A DNA stretch of 7,556 nt, from NCBI GenBank assembly GCA_023301245.1, contig JALZUV010000110.1, positions 1 through 7,556 on the forward strand, in the 5' to 3' direction. Positions within the stretch are counted from its first letter, which is position 1, and each line of letters opens with the position of its first letter. Positions 6,392 through 7,556 of this stretch are shown one piece after another. The DNA comes from Rickettsiales bacterium. Lineage in GTDB: Bacteria > Pseudomonadota > Alphaproteobacteria > Rickettsiales > JALZUV01. A model generated the notes under the pieces. It saw only the letters and a list, made by a program, of their open reading frames with translations. It was not told the origin of the DNA and ran no database searches. The translations under genes were made by a program, and so were the position numbers.

Positions 6392-7423
6392 ATGATAGGT
6401 TTATTTCTTTTCGTTTTAATGACTCCCTTTTTACTGTTAGCTGATGAGCAGGAAGAAACGTTCTTTGAGAAAATGCCGAAAGAATTATTTCAACAACCTG
6501 ATACTTCTTTTCTAACTTTTACTAGCGAAAATGACCTTTATGGCGGCTCAGGCACAGATGAAAATTATACTAATGGCGCGCGCTTAACTTATTACGATAC
6601 AAGCCGTAATGCCTCGCGTCTTGTAGAGGGAATTGAAAAAATCCTGCCGTTTTTCGAGGTGAATAAAACCACGAATACTTATTTTACCTTTGGGCAAAAT
6701 ATTTACACCCCGCGCGATATTACGAAACGTGTGCCGAATGAAAATGACCGCCCTTATGCAGGTTTTCTGTACGGTTCGGTTGGCTCCAACACTATCAGCG
6801 GCAATCACATGGATGATATTGAAATCACCTTTGGCCTCGTAGGCCCTGACGCGCTTGGCGAACAGGTACAGAAGTTTGTCCATAAGCTAATTGATTCACC
6901 TGACCCTAAGGGTTGGGATTCTCAATTAAATAACGAGCCTGCCTTAATGGTCGCGTATCAGCGTAGCTGGCCAGAGGCTTTCTCTGCCGAGATGAACCCA
7001 TTTTACCTACGTGTAGCCCCCCATTTGGGCGGCGCGGTGGGTAATATCTATACATACGGCGCGGCAGGGGTGACGATGCAAATTACGCCAAGCCATGCTA
7101 TTTGGCAGGGTCTGCCCCCACGCGTGCGCCCAACGGTCACTAGTTCAGGCTATTTTTATGTGCCTGATGATGGTTTTGCATGGTCGCTTTTTGCAGGAGT
7201 AGAGGGGCGAGCGATGGCGCATAATATTTTCCTCGATGGTAATAGCTTTCGCAGTAGCGCATCGGTTGACCGTGAAATTATGGTGGTCGATGCGAATGCG
7301 GGCGTTACCACTACTTACGATAATATTCAGTTAGCCTACACCATCAACTGGCGCTCACGCGAGTTTACCGAACAGGAGACGAACTCAGTATTTGGCTCCG
7401 TATCGCTAGGTTACCGTTTTTAG
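6392..7423 (+). CDS. LpxR/DUF2219-family outer-membrane protein, predicted lipid A 3'-O-deacylase
   Basis: LpxR-family proteins are outer-membrane beta-barrels; Salmonella LpxR removes the 3'-acyloxyacyl chain of lipid A in a Ca2+-dependent way. The 343 residues include a hydrophobic leader (about 1-17, likely cleaved after LLLA). The family signature follows: SENDLY (45-50, Asn47 and Asp48), NYTNG (58-62, Thr60), GQNIYTP (101-107), DRPYAG (119-124), and KFVHKL (161-166, where His164 matches the proposed catalytic histidine). GWDSQLNNEPAL (174-185) contains the acidic residue after it. The protein ends in GYRF, the C-terminal aromatic expected of BAM-inserted barrels. The ATG at 6392 is bounded upstream by an in-frame TAA at 6380, so it is the earliest possible ATG. 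No good ribosome site is seen. The leader has no Lys or Arg before its hydrophobic core, which is unusual. The 42-base gap after ruvC holds no terminator. Activity on lipid A is inferred from the family only. Confidence 0.88.
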   Translation: MIGLFLFVLMTPFLLLADEQEETFFEKMPKELFQQPDTSFLTFTSENDLYGGSGTDENYTNGARLTYYDTSRNASRLVEGIEKILPFFEVNKTTNTYFTFGQNIYTPRDITKRVPNENDRPYAGFLYGSVGSNTISGNHMDDIEITFGLVGPDALGEQVQKFVHKLIDSPDPKGWDSQLNNEPALMVAYQRSWPEAFSAEMNPFYLRVAPHLGGAVGNIYTYGAAGVTMQITPSHAIWQGLPPRVRPTVTSSGYFYVPDDGFAWSLFAGVEGRAMAHNIFLDGNSFRSSASVDREIMVVDANAGVTTTYDNIQLAYTINWRSREFTEQETNSVFGSVSLGYRF

Positions 7424-7556
7424 GCAGCGTCGCTTTCGCTTGCGAATTCTAGCGTTAGGCTATGTTTTTCCGATTCGGTTTTTATGTCGCCTGTGCCTTG
7501 CGTGATGGTGGCGATATTACCTGCACCGCATAAATCGGCCTTGGCAGAATCGCTTA
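7420..7556 (-). CDS. C-terminal fragment of an unrecognised minus-strand protein
   Basis: Reading the minus strand from the window edge, one frame is open for 44 codons and ends with TAA at 7422-7420. The other two minus frames hit stops quickly. The visible residues run SDSAKADLCGAGNIATIT near the edge to LTLEFASESDAA at the end. The segment NIATITQGTGDIKTES followed by HSLTLEF suggests a pair of beta strands, and the last residues are acidic. There is not enough to name a family. Its stop codon overlaps the TAG of the LpxR-like gene (7421-7423), so the two genes meet tail to tail with no room for a terminator between them. The lack of any plus-strand gene here and the open frame to the edge make it likely to be real. 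Confidence 0.6.
   Translation of the reverse strand, partial: SDSAKADLCGAGNIATITQGTGDIKTESEKHSLTLEFASESDAA

Noticed and set aside
7426..7445. Inverted repeat TCGC...GCGA as a bidirectional terminator after the LpxR-like gene
   Set aside because: The stem is only four base pairs, lacks T runs, and lies in the open frame of the minus-strand gene.

Overview
The window looks like chromosomal DNA from an alphaproteobacterium of moderate A+T content. The evidence is the family style of the proteins: the MurC C-terminal half (QPHRYTR, then FCTCFNDAD), the RuvC ending in a THAHH-type tail, and a CHASE2-cyclase with the RFDYSALGDGVNLGSRLEG signature common in that class. The order cannot be fixed from sequence reading alone. 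The window is almost entirely coding. There are six plus-strand genes and the tail of one minus-strand gene. I see no RNA genes, mobile elements, CRISPR arrays or integration scars.

Layout: 1-1065 is the 3' three quarters of murC, joined by a TAATG stop/start overlap to murB (1065-1961). After 34 bases comes a 759-residue membrane-bound CHASE2-adenylate cyclase (1996-4275), where ddl and ftsQ would often sit in a dcw cluster. A 100-base intergenic region (4276-4375) is the only sizeable non-coding stretch. It holds a perfect 9-mer DnaA box, an A+T-rich tract with a TATAAT hexamer, and a small G/C element next to the next start. It is followed by an M23 (LytM/MepM-like) cell-wall endopeptidase with a LysM-like domain (4376-5857), then ruvC 6 bases later (5864-6349), then an LpxR/DUF2219-family outer-membrane lipid A 3'-O-deacylase homologue (6392-7423). 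The last gene converges on, and overlaps by stop codons, a minus-strand gene whose last 44 residues run to the window edge.

Four of the six plus-strand genes act on the cell envelope: cytoplasmic peptidoglycan precursor synthesis (murC, murB), peptidoglycan remodelling (M23) and outer-membrane lipid A modification (LpxR-like). The cyclase could sense periplasmic conditions and make cAMP, and RuvC resolves Holliday junctions. Co-regulation is an inference from spacing and strand only.

No clearly new multi-gene system is visible. The points most worth a second look are the consensus DnaA box in the only large intergenic gap, the breaks in usual gene neighbourhoods (murB without ddl/ftsQ, ruvC without ruvA/ruvB), the uncertain start of the M23 gene, and the unrecognised minus-strand protein.
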